Shown here: positions 17,459 through 29,703 of the stretch, in pieces
How positions within the stretch are numbered: the stretch's first letter is position 1
Layout of the letters: every line of letters begins with the position of its first letter
Origin: Microbacterium enclense
GTDB lineage: Bacteria > Actinomycetota > Actinomycetes > Actinomycetales > Microbacteriaceae
Assembly (NCBI RefSeq): GCF_004022425.1
Contig: NZ_RBZY01000004.1
Location: forward strand, 35,012-99,011
DNA length: 64,000 nucleotides
Reading direction: 5' to 3'
The notes under the pieces: model-generated
Databases searched by the model: none
What the model saw: the letters and a program-made list of their open reading frames with translations, nothing else
Told to the model about the DNA's origin: nothing
Position numbers and translations under genes: made by a program

Positions 17459-17596
17459 GGTTCCATCCTGCTCCCTCCCCCGCGCGCCGTCGCGTGAGTC
17501 GCCCGGATTCGTGGCCTCACGAGGCCGAGAAGCGACGAACCTCGGCGACCCACGCCCGCATCTCACCGGCACGGACCCGCCGGATACGATGGAGGG

Positions 17597-18580
17597 ATGC
17601 CTGCCACAGCCCCGGATGCCGTCGAGCTCGCCGTCGTCGAACGCAGCGGATTCATCGAGTCGCGCCACCACGGGGTCGCCGTGGTTCTGGCGCCCGACGG
17701 GTCCGAGCACCTCGCCCTGGGCGACCCGTCGGCGCACTTCCTGCCCCGCTCGAGCATGAAGCCGCTGCAGGCGCTGGCGTGCCTCTCGGCGGGGGCGGAC
17801 CTCGTCGGCGAACGCCTCGCCCTGTCGATGGCGAGCCACTGCGGCACCGAGCGGCACGTCGAGGTGGCCCGTGGCATCCTGGAATCCGCCGGGCTGACCG
17901 AAGACGACCTCGGCTGCCCCGCCGCCTGGCCGACCGACACGCAGAGCCGCGACGAGCTCGTCCGCGACCACGGCGTTCCCTCTCCCCTGCGAATGAACTG
18001 TTCGGGCAAGCATGCCGCGATGCTGTTGACCTGCGTGACGAACGGGTGGACGACGGCGGACTACCTCGACCCGCAGCACCCGCTGCAGGTGCACATCCGA
18101 GAGGTCATCGAGCGGCTGGTCGGCGAGCGGATCACCACGACCGCGATCGACGGGTGCGGCGCCCCGGTGTACGCGATGAGCCTGACCGGCCTCGCGCGCG
18201 CCATCCAGCGCCTCGCGACCTCGTCCGAGCGGTCGCCGTTCGCCCTCCACCGCAGCGCGGGCACCCTCGTGCGCGCCGTGCGCGAGAACCCCTGGGCGAT
18301 CGATGGCCCCGGCCGACCCGACACGATCGTGATCGAACGGCTCGGCGTCTTCTCCAAGATGGGTGCCGAGGGCGTGCAGGTGATGGCCGCGCCGAACGGC
18401 ACGACGGTCGCCCTCAAGATGCTCGACGGTTCCAATCGCGCGGGTCACGCCGTCGCGCTCCGTCTGCTGGAGCGCGCGGGCGCCCTCGAGGCCGCTGCGG
18501 TCGCGGACGCCCTGTCCGCGCTGCCCCTCACCGTTCTCGGGGGCGGTCAGCAGGTCGGCGTCATCCGCGCCGCCGTCTGA
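17597..18580 (+). CDS. asparaginase (Rhizobium-type, PF06089)
   Basis: 327 residues, resembling the Rhizobium etli AnsA-like class of L-asparaginase and not the type I/II enzymes. Conserved blocks are SRHHGVAVVLAPDG, PRSSMKPLQALA, MASHCGTERHVEVA, MNCSGKHAAMLLTC and IDGCGAPVYAMSLTGLARA, with the Ser-Lys pair SSMK expected in catalysis. It would release ammonia from asparagine in the cytoplasm. The ATG has both GGAGGG immediately upstream and TACGAT six bases before it, so leaderless initiation is likely. It is convergent with the amino acid permease gene; a shared role in amino acid use is plausible but unproven. Confidence 0.88.
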   Translation: MPATAPDAVELAVVERSGFIESRHHGVAVVLAPDGSEHLALGDPSAHFLPRSSMKPLQALACLSAGADLVGERLALSMASHCGTERHVEVARGILESAGLTEDDLGCPAAWPTDTQSRDELVRDHGVPSPLRMNCSGKHAAMLLTCVTNGWTTADYLDPQHPLQVHIREVIERLVGERITTTAIDGCGAPVYAMSLTGLARAIQRLATSSERSPFALHRSAGTLVRAVRENPWAIDGPGRPDTIVIERLGVFSKMGAEGVQVMAAPNGTTVALKMLDGSNRAGHAVALRLLERAGALEAAAVADALSALPLTVLGGGQQVGVIRAAV

Positions 18581-18590
18581 ACAAGGACGG

Positions 18591-20123
18591 TCAGAGACCG
18601 CCGTCGACCGACCGCGGGTAGGCGATCGGTTCGTCGGGCACGAGCACCTCGGTGTCGCGGTTCAGGCTCTCGCCGCGGAAGAACGGCCGGGACCGCGGGA
18701 ACGCGTACCAGAGCAGCATCAGCACGACGCCGATCGCGAGCGAGCCGATCCCCAGCACGAACGTGCCCCCGATCCCGAACAGGACGGTGTAGCCGTACTC
18801 CGGGTCGTACATGTCGATCGCCGACTGGACGAACGCGTAGGTGAGCATCAGCGCGCCGAGAAGGGGCAGGATGCCGCGATACACGAGGTTCCTGGCCGAC
18901 GTGAACAGGTCGCGACGGAAGTACCAGACGCACGCGTAGCCCGTGATGGCGTAGTAGAACGCGATCGCGAGTCCGAGCGACAGGATCGAGTCCTGCAGGA
19001 TGTTGTCGCTGATGAGCGTCATACCCACGTAGTAGATGCTCGCGACGATGCCCATGACCAGTGTCGAGAACGACGGTGTCTGGAACCGCGGGTGCACCGT
19101 GCTGAATCGCTGCGGGAGCGCCTTGTAGGCGGCCATGGCGAGCGTGCCGCGGGCGGTCGGAAGGATCGTGGTCTGCGTCGACGACACAGCCGAGATGAGG
19201 ACCGCCACGATGAGGATCCAGCCGAACGGTCCGAAGAGCCCGTCCTTGAGCGCGAGGAACACGTCGTCGGCGTTGTCGGCGTTCGCCAAGCCGGTGCCGT
19301 CCTCACCGACACCGGCGTACATCATCGCGGCCACGGTCACGGCGACGTACGTACCGAGCAGGATGACCGTGGTCAACAGCGCCGCGCGGCCCGGAATGCG
19401 CTTCGGGTCCTTCGTCTCCTCGTTGAGGGCGAGGCACGTGTCCCAGCCCCAGTAGATGAACAGCGCGAGCAGAACCGCCTCGGTGAAGCCGCTCCAGTCG
19501 GTGAAGCCGAACGGGTTGAACCACGCGAGGTCGAAGGGCGTCGGATTCGGAGCCGTGCCGTCGAAGAACTTCCACAGGGCGACGACGACGAACAGGGCCA
19601 GCACGAGGTACTGCACCCCGAGCAGGATGTTCTGGATGCGCTCGCCGATCTCGACACCGCGGTAGCTGACGTAGGTCATCGCGGCGATGAATGCGACACC
19701 CGTCGCCGTGACCAGGGGGACGTTCTCCGCGAGAGACCCGTCGCCGATCAGCGACCACAGATAGATGCCCGCGATCTGGGCGAGGTTGGCGAGCACCACC
19801 ATGCCCGCAACCGCGACCCCCCAGCCGCCCATCCAACCCACCCACGGCCCGAAGGCCTTCGTCCCCCACGTGAACGTCGTGCCGCAGTCGGGCACGTCGT
19901 TGTTCAACTCGCGGTAGGCGAACGCGATGAAGAGCATCGGGATGAACGCGATGATGAACGCGATGGGAGCCGAGGCGCCCACCGCGAGGACGACGAAACC
20001 GAGAGTGGCGACGAGCGAGTACACCGGCGCGGTGGAGGCGAGACCGATGACGGTCGAGCCCCAGAGGCCCAGGGTTCCCGCGGCCAGGCCCTTGCCGGCC
20101 GTCCGTTCGGGTGCGGAGGTCAT
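18591..20123 (-). CDS. APC family amino acid permease
   Basis: 510 residues with about 12 hydrophobic helices. The family start GLAAGTLGLWGSTVIGLASTAPVYSL is present, and the unwound first helix motif is recognisable. The protein carries WGWDTCLALNEETKDPKRIPGRAALLTT, typical of APC amino acid or polyamine transporters. The substrate is not evident. The ATG at 20123 lies six bases after TACGTT (20135-20130), a leaderless signature; there is no good Shine-Dalgarno. It lies 46 bases downstream of the PP2C gene on the same strand and is convergent with the asparaginase gene. Confidence 0.87.
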   Translation of the reverse strand: MTSAPERTAGKGLAAGTLGLWGSTVIGLASTAPVYSLVATLGFVVLAVGASAPIAFIIAFIPMLFIAFAYRELNNDVPDCGTTFTWGTKAFGPWVGWMGGWGVAVAGMVVLANLAQIAGIYLWSLIGDGSLAENVPLVTATGVAFIAAMTYVSYRGVEIGERIQNILLGVQYLVLALFVVVALWKFFDGTAPNPTPFDLAWFNPFGFTDWSGFTEAVLLALFIYWGWDTCLALNEETKDPKRIPGRAALLTTVILLGTYVAVTVAAMMYAGVGEDGTGLANADNADDVFLALKDGLFGPFGWILIVAVLISAVSSTQTTILPTARGTLAMAAYKALPQRFSTVHPRFQTPSFSTLVMGIVASIYYVGMTLISDNILQDSILSLGLAIAFYYAITGYACVWYFRRDLFTSARNLVYRGILPLLGALMLTYAFVQSAIDMYDPEYGYTVLFGIGGTFVLGIGSLAIGVVLMLLWYAFPRSRPFFRGESLNRDTEVLVPDEPIAYPRSVDGGL

Positions 20124-20169
20124 CTGCTGAACGTAGAAGTCAGCAGGCCCCCGGGTCAAGCACCGCCGG

Positions 20170-20943
20170 TCAGGCGGCGCGTCGGGTGACGTCGAGCACG
20201 ACAATGGTGATGTTGTCGCGGCCGCCGTTCTCGAGCGCCGCCGCCATCATGGCCTCGACAGCATCGGCCGGGTCGGGGTTCGCCTCGAGGAAGTGACGGA
20301 TGCCGAAATCGGTGAGTTCCTTCGTCAGCCCGTCCGAGCAGATGACGAAGCGGTCGCCGTCGAGCACCTCGAGGCGGAGGTAGTCGGGTTTGACGCTGTC
20401 ACTCGGTCCGACGGCACGCGTGATCACGTTCCCGTAGGGGTGGTTCTCGGCCTCTTCCGGGCTCAGCCGGCCGGCGGCGATGAGCTCTTGCACGACCGAG
20501 TGGTCGGTCGTGATCTGGACGATGTCGTCATCGCGCAGGAGATAGACACGGGAGTCGCCGATGTTCAACGTCACCCAGTGCGGTTCGTCACCGGCCGCTT
20601 CGAGGTACAGGCCCGTGAGGGTCGTTCCCGTCCCCTCGTCGGTGGTCCCGGGGTGGGCGACGATGTCTTTCACCGCGCGCGAAAGGGCCTTCTCGATGTT
20701 CTTCGGGGAGACGGTGCCGCCCTCGACGACCGCGCGCAGCCGTTCGACGGTACTGGCGCTCGCGATCTCGCCTCCCAGGTGCCCGCCCATCCCGTCGGCG
20801 ACGACGAAGAGCGGGAACTCCGCCAGGACGGCGTCCTGGTTGACCTCGCGACGTTTGCCGGTGTCGGTGGTCGCCGCCCAGGAGAGGTCGAGCGCGCCGC
20901 CCGTGACCGGGACAGTCCGCGAATGGGTGGTCACCTCGGGCAC
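20170..20943 (-). CDS. PP2C-family protein serine/threonine phosphatase
   Basis: 257 residues. The metal-binding motifs of PPM phosphatases are in order: GKRREVNQDAVL, FVVADGMGGHLGGEIAS, NIGDSRVYLLRDD, FVICSDGLTKELTD and GGRDNITIVVLDV. It is soluble, with no membrane segment. It would reverse phosphorylation by Hanks-type kinases, one of which is encoded at 49968-51101, though the two are far apart. The GTG at 20943 has GGAGG seven bases upstream (20959-20951 region); an ATG at 20988 would add an Arg-rich extension. Confidence 0.9.
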   Translation of the reverse strand: MPEVTTHSRTVPVTGGALDLSWAATTDTGKRREVNQDAVLAEFPLFVVADGMGGHLGGEIASASTVERLRAVVEGGTVSPKNIEKALSRAVKDIVAHPGTTDEGTGTTLTGLYLEAAGDEPHWVTLNIGDSRVYLLRDDDIVQITTDHSVVQELIAAGRLSPEEAENHPYGNVITRAVGPSDSVKPDYLRLEVLDGDRFVICSDGLTKELTDFGIRHFLEANPDPADAVEAMMAAALENGGRDNITIVVLDVTRRAA

Positions 20944-21066
20944 GAACGATCCTCCGGTTGGCCGACATCTTCGCCGGCGGGAACGCACGGCTCTGTCATC
21001 CTAGTCGACACGCGGACGTCGCCTCGGGACGCCGCCGGGCGCGGCGCCGGCGGCCCGGATCCCCCT

Positions 21067-21095
21067 GGGCTCCCCGCCGTTCACGCGGGGAGCCC
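21067..21095. terminator. hairpin after the DUF5684 protein gene
   Basis: GGGCTCCCCGC (21067-21077) pairs perfectly with GCGGGGAGCCC (21085-21095), just beyond the stop of the minus-strand gene at 21107. There is no T-run, as is common for GC-rich actinobacterial terminators. Confidence 0.65.
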
Positions 21096-21106
21096 ACGGC
21101 GTGCGG

Positions 21107-21799
21107 TCAGGACTGGGGACCCGCCGGCGGAGGCGGCGTCGGTCCTGCCGGCGGCGCGGGTGGCGGCGGCGTGGTGCCGGCCGCCGGTGGCGTCTGCGGC
21201 GGGCTGTAGGGCTGAGCGGGCGGTGCGTAACCGGCGGCCGGCGCACCGTAGCCTCCTGTGGCGGGCGGTGCCTGCACCTGCTGACCGGGCTGTACCGGGA
21301 TGCCGTTCCAGACCGTCTTGTCCGCGAGGAACGAGTTCGCCCACGGCGAGGGCTGGATGTTCGGGTTCCAGGGGTTGCTGCCGAAGGCGAGGATGCCGAG
21401 CCAGATCCACTGGCCGAGCGGCCCGAGGATGAACAACAGCAGGATCGGCCAGTCGCGGCCGAACTTCGCGTTCACCCGGTACGCCACCATGATCAAGGCG
21501 ACGAACAGTGCCAGACCCGCCAGGTACTGCAGGACCGGGATGGCCGAGGCGACCACGAGCCCGAGGATCACCCACGGCGAGAAGTCGCCGAGCTTGGCCA
21601 GGACGAGGTAGTTGTAGATCGGCACCCAGGCGCGCCACTTGCCCTGTACGCCCGCCTTCTCGAAGACCTTCGACAGAAGGAAGGCACTGATGACGTAGGC
21701 CACGATGGCGAAGAGGAAGCCGAAGAGGCCGAGGATCAGGAAGGCAGCGGCCGACGCGGCGTCGCCGGCGCCGTAGTCGTAGTAAGCCAGATGGATCAT
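21107..21799 (-). CDS. DUF5684-like multipass membrane protein with Pro-rich tail
   Basis: 230 residues. About four to five hydrophobic segments (residues 10-150) include VFEKAGVQGKWRAWVPIYN, which matches the DUF5684 pattern also seen in the protein at 52579-52971. The last 70 residues are a Pro/Gly/Ala-rich tail with repeated PPPP and GYGAP/GYAPP units, probably cytoplasmic and disordered. The function is unknown. The ATG at 21799 (MIHLAYYDYG) has GAGAGG nine bases upstream. It is a single gene between YaaA upstream and a hairpin downstream. Confidence 0.75.
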   Translation of the reverse strand: MIHLAYYDYGAGDAASAAAFLILGLFGFLFAIVAYVISAFLLSKVFEKAGVQGKWRAWVPIYNYLVLAKLGDFSPWVILGLVVASAIPVLQYLAGLALFVALIMVAYRVNAKFGRDWPILLLFILGPLGQWIWLGILAFGSNPWNPNIQPSPWANSFLADKTVWNGIPVQPGQQVQAPPATGGYGAPAAGYAPPAQPYSPPQTPPAAGTTPPPPAPPAGPTPPPPAGPQS

Positions 21800-21873
21800 G
21801 ACGAAGTTCCTCTCGGGTCGGGTGCACACGGGCGCCCGAATTACGGACGGGAGTCTCCCGTGTAGGTCATGGT

Positions 21874-21893
21874 AGCGAACCTGAATGTTCGCT
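21874..21893. repeat. short inverted repeat upstream of the DUF5684 protein gene
   Basis: AGCGAAC (21874-21880) and GTTCGCT (21887-21893) are perfect 7-bp arms, 23 bases after the yaaA stop. It could be a weak terminator for yaaA or an operator for the next gene; nothing decides between them. Confidence 0.35.
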
Positions 21894-21915
21894 GAAAGTA
21901 CCCGGTTCGCGAAGG

Positions 21916-22665
21916 TCAGACCAGCACTTCCACCTCGCCCGCTGCCCCGTCGCGCACCACGACCCCGGACGACCGCGCCCAGTGGAGCAAGTCGGCCCGG
22001 GACGCGATGTCCGCCCGCATGGTGGCCAGCGCGCGCGTGAGCTCACCCTTCGCTCTCTTGTTGAGGTGGTTGAGCGCCCGCACCGTTCCATCCGCACCCG
22101 CGGAGACCACGCGGACGTACACCCCGTCGACGCCTGCCGGGACAGGGCCGAGGGCGGCGTACGCCTCGGACCGGAGATCCAGGACGAAGCCCGGCGTGAC
22201 TTCTCGGATCGCCGTGGACACGGCATCCCTCCAGATGTTCCGCGGCGACGGCGCACCGGGAAGCGAGGTCGACGCCGAGAGGCGGTACATCGGAATTCCA
22301 TCGAGCGCCCCCACCGGGCCGAACGGCGCCGAATGGATGAGGACGTGAGCACCCAGCCACGAACGGGCGCTCGCGTCGAGGGTCTCGGCATCCAGGGCAT
22401 CGAAGAGCACGCCTGTATACCGATCGACCGCGGGGAGCGTGGGCGCAGACCGCAGGGCGGCATTGTGGGCGACCTCGTGTCGGCGGCGCGCGCTGAGCTT
22501 GAGCACGCGAAGGGACGCCTCTTCGTCGGCGCTCAGCGCGACCAATGCGTCCACGACCTCCTCGCGCTGCGCGCGGAGTGACGGGAGGGCGAGCATGCCC
22601 AGGTCGATCGGAGCGCCGTCGCCGGCGGGGCGTTTGGTCTCGGACGGGGGAAGGAGAACGAGCAT
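21916..22665 (-). CDS. yaaA: YaaA family peroxide-stress protein
   Basis: 249 residues. YaaA (DUF328) binds DNA and limits iron-driven damage during peroxide stress in E. coli. The hallmark start MLVLLPPSETKR is exact, and RYTGVLFDAL, HVLIHSAPFGPVGALDGIPMYRLSAST and LNHLNKRAKGELTRAL match family blocks. The start has GAGG upstream. It lies downstream of the atp operon terminator, so it is transcribed separately. The biochemical role in actinobacteria is inferred from the family. Confidence 0.9.
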   Translation of the reverse strand: MLVLLPPSETKRPAGDGAPIDLGMLALPSLRAQREEVVDALVALSADEEASLRVLKLSARRRHEVAHNAALRSAPTLPAVDRYTGVLFDALDAETLDASARSWLGAHVLIHSAPFGPVGALDGIPMYRLSASTSLPGAPSPRNIWRDAVSTAIREVTPGFVLDLRSEAYAALGPVPAGVDGVYVRVVSAGADGTVRALNHLNKRAKGELTRALATMRADIASRADLLHWARSSGVVVRDGAAGEVEVLV

Positions 22666-22684
22666 GCGACCTCGGGAGAACGAG

Positions 22685-22722
22685 CGACGCGCGCCGCCCG
22701 GCGAACCGGACGACGCGCGTCG
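22685..22722. terminator. terminator after the atp operon
   Basis: CGACGCGCG (22685-22693) pairs perfectly with CGCGCGTCG (22714-22722), with a smaller CCGG/CCGG pairing inside, 15 bases after the atpC stop on the minus strand. It separates the operon from yaaA. Confidence 0.6.
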
Positions 22723-22736
22723 TGAGAGAGGGAGTG

Positions 22737-22997
22737 TCAGGAGACGAGCGAAGCGTGACCGGCGACGATCGTCAGCTCGTCGTCCGCCATCGACAGGAAC
22801 CCGTCCTCGGCACTGGCGATGGTCTTGGTTCCATCGACGCCCGTGATGCGGACCTCGCCCTGGGCGAGGATGGCGAGCACGGGCTCGTGACCCTGCATGA
22901 AACCGATCTCGCCCTCGACCGTCTTGGCCACGACGAGCGTCGCCTCACCGGTCCAGACCTCGGCTTCGGCCGAGACGAGGTTCACGCGCAGCGGCAT
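22737..22997 (-). CDS. atpC: F1F0 ATP synthase epsilon subunit
   Basis: 86 residues, a short form limited to the N-terminal beta-sandwich (LRVNLVSAEAEVWTGEATLVVAKTVEGEIGFMQGHEPVLAIL); the C-terminal helical hairpin that inhibits ATP hydrolysis in longer homologues is absent, as is usual in this group of actinobacteria. It sits on the central stalk with gamma. The ATG is one base after the atpD stop. It is the last gene of the operon and is followed by a GC-rich terminator. Confidence 0.92.
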   Translation of the reverse strand: MPLRVNLVSAEAEVWTGEATLVVAKTVEGEIGFMQGHEPVLAILAQGEVRITGVDGTKTIASAEDGFLSMADDELTIVAGHASLVS

Positions 22998-22998
22998 C

Positions 22999-25369
<2,371 letters not shown>

Positions 25370-25393
25370 GATTCCGTTCTCGTGTCGCCGCTA

Positions 25394-27025
25394 TCAGCGA
25401 CGGCCCTTGACGATCCGCTCCTGGTTGACGTCCTCGGCCTCGGCCGCCTCGACCTGTTCGGCGCCCACGACGCCCTGGTCGGTGCCCGGCTGGAACTCGA
25501 GGATGAACTCGTCGATCTTCTTCTCGAGCTCGGCGACCGTGTCGTCACCCAGCGCGTTGGTCTCGCGCAGCGTGTCGAGGACCGTCGAGTTACGACGCAG
25601 GTAGTCCAGCAGCTCGCTCTCGAAGCGCAGCACGTCGGACACCTCGATGGTGTCGAGCTTGCCGTTGGTTCCGGCCCAGATCGAGACGACCTGCTCCTCG
25701 ACCGGGTACGGCGAGTACTGCGGCTGCTTCAGCAGCTCGGTCAGACGCGCACCACGAGCCAGCTGGCGACGCGAGGCCGCGTCGAGGTCGCTCGCGAACA
25801 TCGCGAACGCCTCGAGCGAGCGGTACTGCGCCAACTCGAGCTTCAGCGTTCCGGAAACCTTCTTGATCGACTTCACCTGGGCGTCACCGCCGACGCGCGA
25901 CACCGAGATGCCGACATCGACCGCGGGGCGCTGGTTCGCGTTGAAGAGGTCGGACTGAAGGAAGATCTGGCCGTCGGTGATCGAGATCACGTTGGTCGGA
26001 ATGTACGCCGAGACGTCGTTGGCCTTGGTCTCGATGATGGGCAGACCCGTCATCGAACCCGCGCCGAGCTCGTCGGACAGCTTGGCGCAACGCTCGAGCA
26101 GACGCGAGTGCAGGTAGAACACGTCGCCGGGGTACGCCTCACGGCCCGGCGGGCGACGGAGGAGCAGCGAAACGGCACGGTAGGCCTCGGCCTGCTTCGA
26201 CAGGTCGTCGAAGATGATGAGGACGTGCTTGCCGCCGTACATCCAGTGCTGCCCGATGGCAGAGCCCGTGTACGGAGCGAGGTACTTGAAGCCGGCGGGG
26301 TCGGACGCGGGGGCGGCGACGATGGTGGTGTACTCCATCGCTCCGGCGTCTTCGAGCGCTCCCTTGACGGAGGCGATCGTCGAACCCTTCTGACCGATGG
26401 CGACGTAGATGCAGCGGACCTGCTTGTTGACGTCGCCCGACTCCCAGTTGGCCTTCTGGTTGATGATCGTGTCGATCGCGATGGCCGTCTTGCCGGTCTG
26501 GCGGTCGCCGATGATGAGCTGGCGCTGGCCACGACCGACGGGGATCATCGCGTCGATCGCCTTGATGCCGGTCTGAAGGGGCTCGTGAACGCTCTTGCGC
26601 TGCATGACGCCCGGCGCCTGCAGCTCGAGGGCGCGGCGGCCCTCGGTCGCGATCTCGCCGAGACCGTCGATCGGGTTGCCCAGCGGGTCGACGACACGAC
26701 CCAGGTAGCCGTCGCCGACGCCGACCGAGAGGACCTCGCCGGTGCGGGTGACGCTCTGGCCTTCCTCGATGCCGGAGAACTCGCCGAGGACGACGACACC
26801 GATCTCGTGCTCGTCCAGGTTCTGCGCGAGACCCAGCGTGCCGTCACCGAAGCGGATGAGTTCGTTCGCCATGACGCCGGGCAGTCCCTCGACGTGAGCG
26901 ATGCCGTCGGCCGCGTCGACGACGGTGCCGACCTCGGTCGCACCCGCGCCCGTCGGCTCGTAGGCGTTGACGAAGTCCTTCAGCGCGTCACGGATGACGT
27001 CGGGGCTGATAGAGAGTTCTGCCAT
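25394..27025 (-). CDS. atpA: F1F0 ATP synthase alpha subunit
   Basis: 543 residues. This is the non-catalytic nucleotide-binding F1 subunit, with the P-loop [13 protein letters not shown], the Walker B region [16 protein letters not shown] and [26 protein letters not shown], and the arginine-finger block [38 protein letters not shown] (split here only for description). The extra acidic C-terminus of about 30 residues ([18 protein letters not shown]) is common in actinobacteria. It lies between atpH and atpG. Confidence 0.97.
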   Translation of the reverse strand: MAELSISPDVIRDALKDFVNAYEPTGAGATEVGTVVDAADGIAHVEGLPGVMANELIRFGDGTLGLAQNLDEHEIGVVVLGEFSGIEEGQSVTRTGEVLSVGVGDGYLGRVVDPLGNPIDGLGEIATEGRRALELQAPGVMQRKSVHEPLQTGIKAIDAMIPVGRGQRQLIIGDRQTGKTAIAIDTIINQKANWESGDVNKQVRCIYVAIGQKGSTIASVKGALEDAGAMEYTTIVAAPASDPAGFKYLAPYTGSAIGQHWMYGGKHVLIIFDDLSKQAEAYRAVSLLLRRPPGREAYPGDVFYLHSRLLERCAKLSDELGAGSMTGLPIIETKANDVSAYIPTNVISITDGQIFLQSDLFNANQRPAVDVGISVSRVGGDAQVKSIKKVSGTLKLELAQYRSLEAFAMFASDLDAASRRQLARGARLTELLKQPQYSPYPVEEQVVSIWAGTNGKLDTIEVSDVLRFESELLDYLRRNSTVLDTLRETNALGDDTVAELEKKIDEFILEFQPGTDQGVVGAEQVEAAEAEDVNQERIVKGRR

Positions 27026-27086
27026 TGTCTTCCTTCGTTCGTGGGGCGCGAGCCCCCAGATCTCCACCCGCTCGGGCGGGAAAGTC

Positions 27087-27878
27087 TTAGCCGGCGATGC
27101 GCTGGCGAAGGTCGGCGAGTCGTGCGGACACGCTCGCGTCGATGACGTCGTCGGCGATCTGCACGCGCAGGCCGCCTACCACCGTCGGGTCGATCACAGT
27201 GTTCAGGCTGACCGCTGCGCCGTACCGCGCGCGCAACGCGTTCTGCAGACGGGTCTGCTGCTCAGCGCTCAGGGGGGCCGCAGCGGAGACCGTCGCGACG
27301 ATGCTCGAGCGCTGATCGGCCACGATGGCCTCCGCGCGCCGCAGGAGCGCACGGATACGACGACCGCGGGCCTGCTGCACGAGGGACGAGACGATGAGGG
27401 TCGTCGCGGCGCTCGCGCGTCCCTCGAGGAGGGTCGACACGAGCGAGACCTTCGCCGAAGAGTCGCCCATACGACCACCCAGCGCGAGTTCGAGCTCGCC
27501 GTTCGACGACACCGTGCGGGAGAACTGGAAGAGCTCGCCCTCGATGTCGACGGACCGATCGGCCACCGCGGCCGCTCGGACGGCGAGTTCTTCCAACCCG
27601 TCCACGAACTCGGCGGCGTTCGACCACCGCTGCTCCGCAGCGCGACGCAGGAGCGAGACGGTCGGCTCGCGGAACGTCGAACCGAAGACCGCGGTCACCA
27701 GTCCCTCGCGAGCGGCAGCCGGTGCTGTCGGGTCGGACAGCGCGCCGCTCAACTGCGCCGACCCGCTCACGGCGCCGACGACCGCGAAGAGCTCGCGGGC
27801 GACGTCGAGGTCGACGCCCGGGGTCGCCGTCAGCGCCTCGGTGGTCGCGGTCCGCGCCTGAGTGGTCGCGCTGCCCAT
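27087..27878 (-). CDS. atpH: F1F0 ATP synthase delta subunit
   Basis: 263 residues, longer than the E. coli protein (177), as is usual in actinobacteria. Delta links the top of F1 to the peripheral stalk. The C-terminal part [19 protein letters not shown] and [33 protein letters not shown] is the conserved OSCP signature. Its ATG overlaps the TAA of atpF by one base, so translation is coupled. Confidence 0.95.
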   Translation of the reverse strand: MGSATTQARTATTEALTATPGVDLDVARELFAVVGAVSGSAQLSGALSDPTAPAAAREGLVTAVFGSTFREPTVSLLRRAAEQRWSNAAEFVDGLEELAVRAAAVADRSVDIEGELFQFSRTVSSNGELELALGGRMGDSSAKVSLVSTLLEGRASAATTLIVSSLVQQARGRRIRALLRRAEAIVADQRSSIVATVSAAAPLSAEQQTRLQNALRARYGAAVSLNTVIDPTVVGGLRVQIADDVIDASVSARLADLRQRIAG

Positions 27879-28435
27879 TACTGGGCCGCCTTCTCGGAGG
27901 CTTCGAGCTCGGCGAGGAAGCGGTCGACCACGGCCTGCGCACGGGCGTCGTCGGAGAGCGTCTCACCGATGACGTTTCCGGCGAGGTCGACGGCCAGCGT
28001 GCCCACCTCGGCGCGCAGCGAGACGAGGGTCGACTGACGCTCGGCTTCGATCTGCGCGTGCGCAGCAGCGGTGAGGCGTGCGGCCTCGCTGGACGCGGTT
28101 TCCTTCGCCTCGGCGACGATCTTCTTGCCGTCCTCACGGGCGGCCTCGCGGATCTCACCGGCTTCCTTGCGCGCCGCGGCGAGCTGAGCGGTGTACTGCT
28201 CGAGCGCGGCCTCGGCCTCGCGCTGCGCCTCATCGGCCTTGGCGATGTTGCCCTCGATGGCGGCGCTGCGCGCGTCGAGAACCTTCGCCATCCGCGGCAG
28301 CGCGATGCGCCAGACCACGAAGCCGATGATGACGAAGCAGACCAGCGACCAGGTGATGTCGTAGACCGCGGGCAGAAGCGGATTACCGCCGCTGTGACCC
28401 TCTTCGGCTGCGACCGTGACAAGAGCCTGAAGCAT
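27878..28435 (-). CDS. atpF: F1F0 ATP synthase b subunit
   Basis: 185 residues. A single N-terminal membrane helix (about 25-45, DITWSLVCFVIIGFVVWRIALP) is followed by a long Ala/Glu/Arg-rich helix that forms the dimeric peripheral stalk. It includes AKADEAQREAEAALEQYTAQL. Subunit b anchors F1 through delta. It lies between atpE and atpH in normal order. Confidence 0.95.
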   Translation of the reverse strand: MLQALVTVAAEEGHSGGNPLLPAVYDITWSLVCFVIIGFVVWRIALPRMAKVLDARSAAIEGNIAKADEAQREAEAALEQYTAQLAAARKEAGEIREAAREDGKKIVAEAKETASSEAARLTAAAHAQIEAERQSTLVSLRAEVGTLAVDLAGNVIGETLSDDARAQAVVDRFLAELEASEKAAQ

Positions 28436-28463
28436 CCTGTCTCCTTACTCGTGGATCGGGCGG

Positions 28464-28727
<264 letters not shown>

Positions 28728-28746
28728 TCAGCCAGGCGGCAGATCG

Positions 28747-29550
28747 TCAGTGCTCTTCCGCCACCGCGAGCTGGATGTAGACCGCGGTGAGGATCGTGAA
28801 GACGTAGGCCTGCAGGAGAGCCACGAACACCTCGAAGAGAGTGAACGCGAGCCCCAGCGTGAGCGTTCCTGCCGCCAGCGGGGTCAGCCAGTTGAAGCTG
28901 AAGAAGAAGAAGTTGGTCGCCGAGAAGAACAGCACCAGCATGAGGTGGCCGACGATCATGTTCAGCAGCAGTCGGAGGAAGAGCGAGACCGGCCGGGCGA
29001 TGAACACCGAGATCAGCTCGACGACGGCGATGATCGGGATGAGCGCCTTCGGAACGCCGCTGGGCACGAGCGAGTTCTTCAGGAAGTGGCCCACGCCGTG
29101 ACGGCGGATACCGGCGTAGACGAAGGCCACGTAGGCCGTGAGCGCGAACACCAACGGCGCACCGGCGACCGAGGTGCCAGGGATGTTCAGGAAGGGGATC
29201 ACGCCGGTGAGGTTCAGCGCCATGATCGTGAAGAACATCGCGGTCAGAAGCGGCAGGAACCGCTTGCCGTCCTTCTCGCCGAGGACCTGGTAGGCGATCT
29301 GCTCGCGGATGAATCCGAAACCGAGCTCCATGACGCTCTGCAGGCGGCCGGGAACGACGCGCATGCGGCGCGTTCCCAGCACGATCAGGGCGACGATCAG
29401 CGCCGTCGCGAGCAGCTGCACCAGCGTGATGCGCGTGATCGCGAAGGGCGTGCCGGCGAACAGCAACTCGGGCGGGAAGAAGTCCGAGATGGAGGGCGGG
29501 GAGAAGTAAGGCGCGTCAGCAGCGTGCGCGATCGAATTCGCCTGAGTCAA
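28747..29550 (-). CDS. atpB: F1F0 ATP synthase a subunit
   Basis: 267 residues, five to six membrane helices. Subunit a holds the two proton half-channels against the c-ring. The essential Arg is in the SLFLRLLLNMIVGHLML helix, and the C-terminal helices (LEVFVALLQAYVFTILTAVYIQLA-like, read here as FEVFVALLQAYVFTIL) are typical. It begins the structural genes of the operon, with a 153-base gap upstream that may hold an internal promoter. Confidence 0.96.
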   Translation of the reverse strand: MTQANSIAHAADAPYFSPPSISDFFPPELLFAGTPFAITRITLVQLLATALIVALIVLGTRRMRVVPGRLQSVMELGFGFIREQIAYQVLGEKDGKRFLPLLTAMFFTIMALNLTGVIPFLNIPGTSVAGAPLVFALTAYVAFVYAGIRRHGVGHFLKNSLVPSGVPKALIPIIAVVELISVFIARPVSLFLRLLLNMIVGHLMLVLFFSATNFFFFSFNWLTPLAAGTLTLGLAFTLFEVFVALLQAYVFTILTAVYIQLAVAEEH

Positions 29551-29703
29551 CGGGGTGGCTCCAGCTTCTCGAACCGGGTTGAAGTGGTTCGGGGAGGGTG
29601 GGAAACGGCTCTCCCCGGGGCCTCGGCGTCACCGCCGCACACCGGCCGAGGTGCGTAGGAACACAGTATCAAAGATCGCCGGATTTGCGGCATCCCGATG
29701 TGG
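29551..29703 (-). promoter_or_regulatory. gap before atpB, possible internal atp promoter
   Basis: 153 bases separate atpB from the upstream AtpI-like gene, the largest gap in the prmC-to-atpC series. On the minus strand GATACT (29665-29660 region) resembles a -10 box about 110 bases before atpB. A long GC-rich leader follows. This would let the atp genes be expressed more strongly than the genes upstream. Confidence 0.35.
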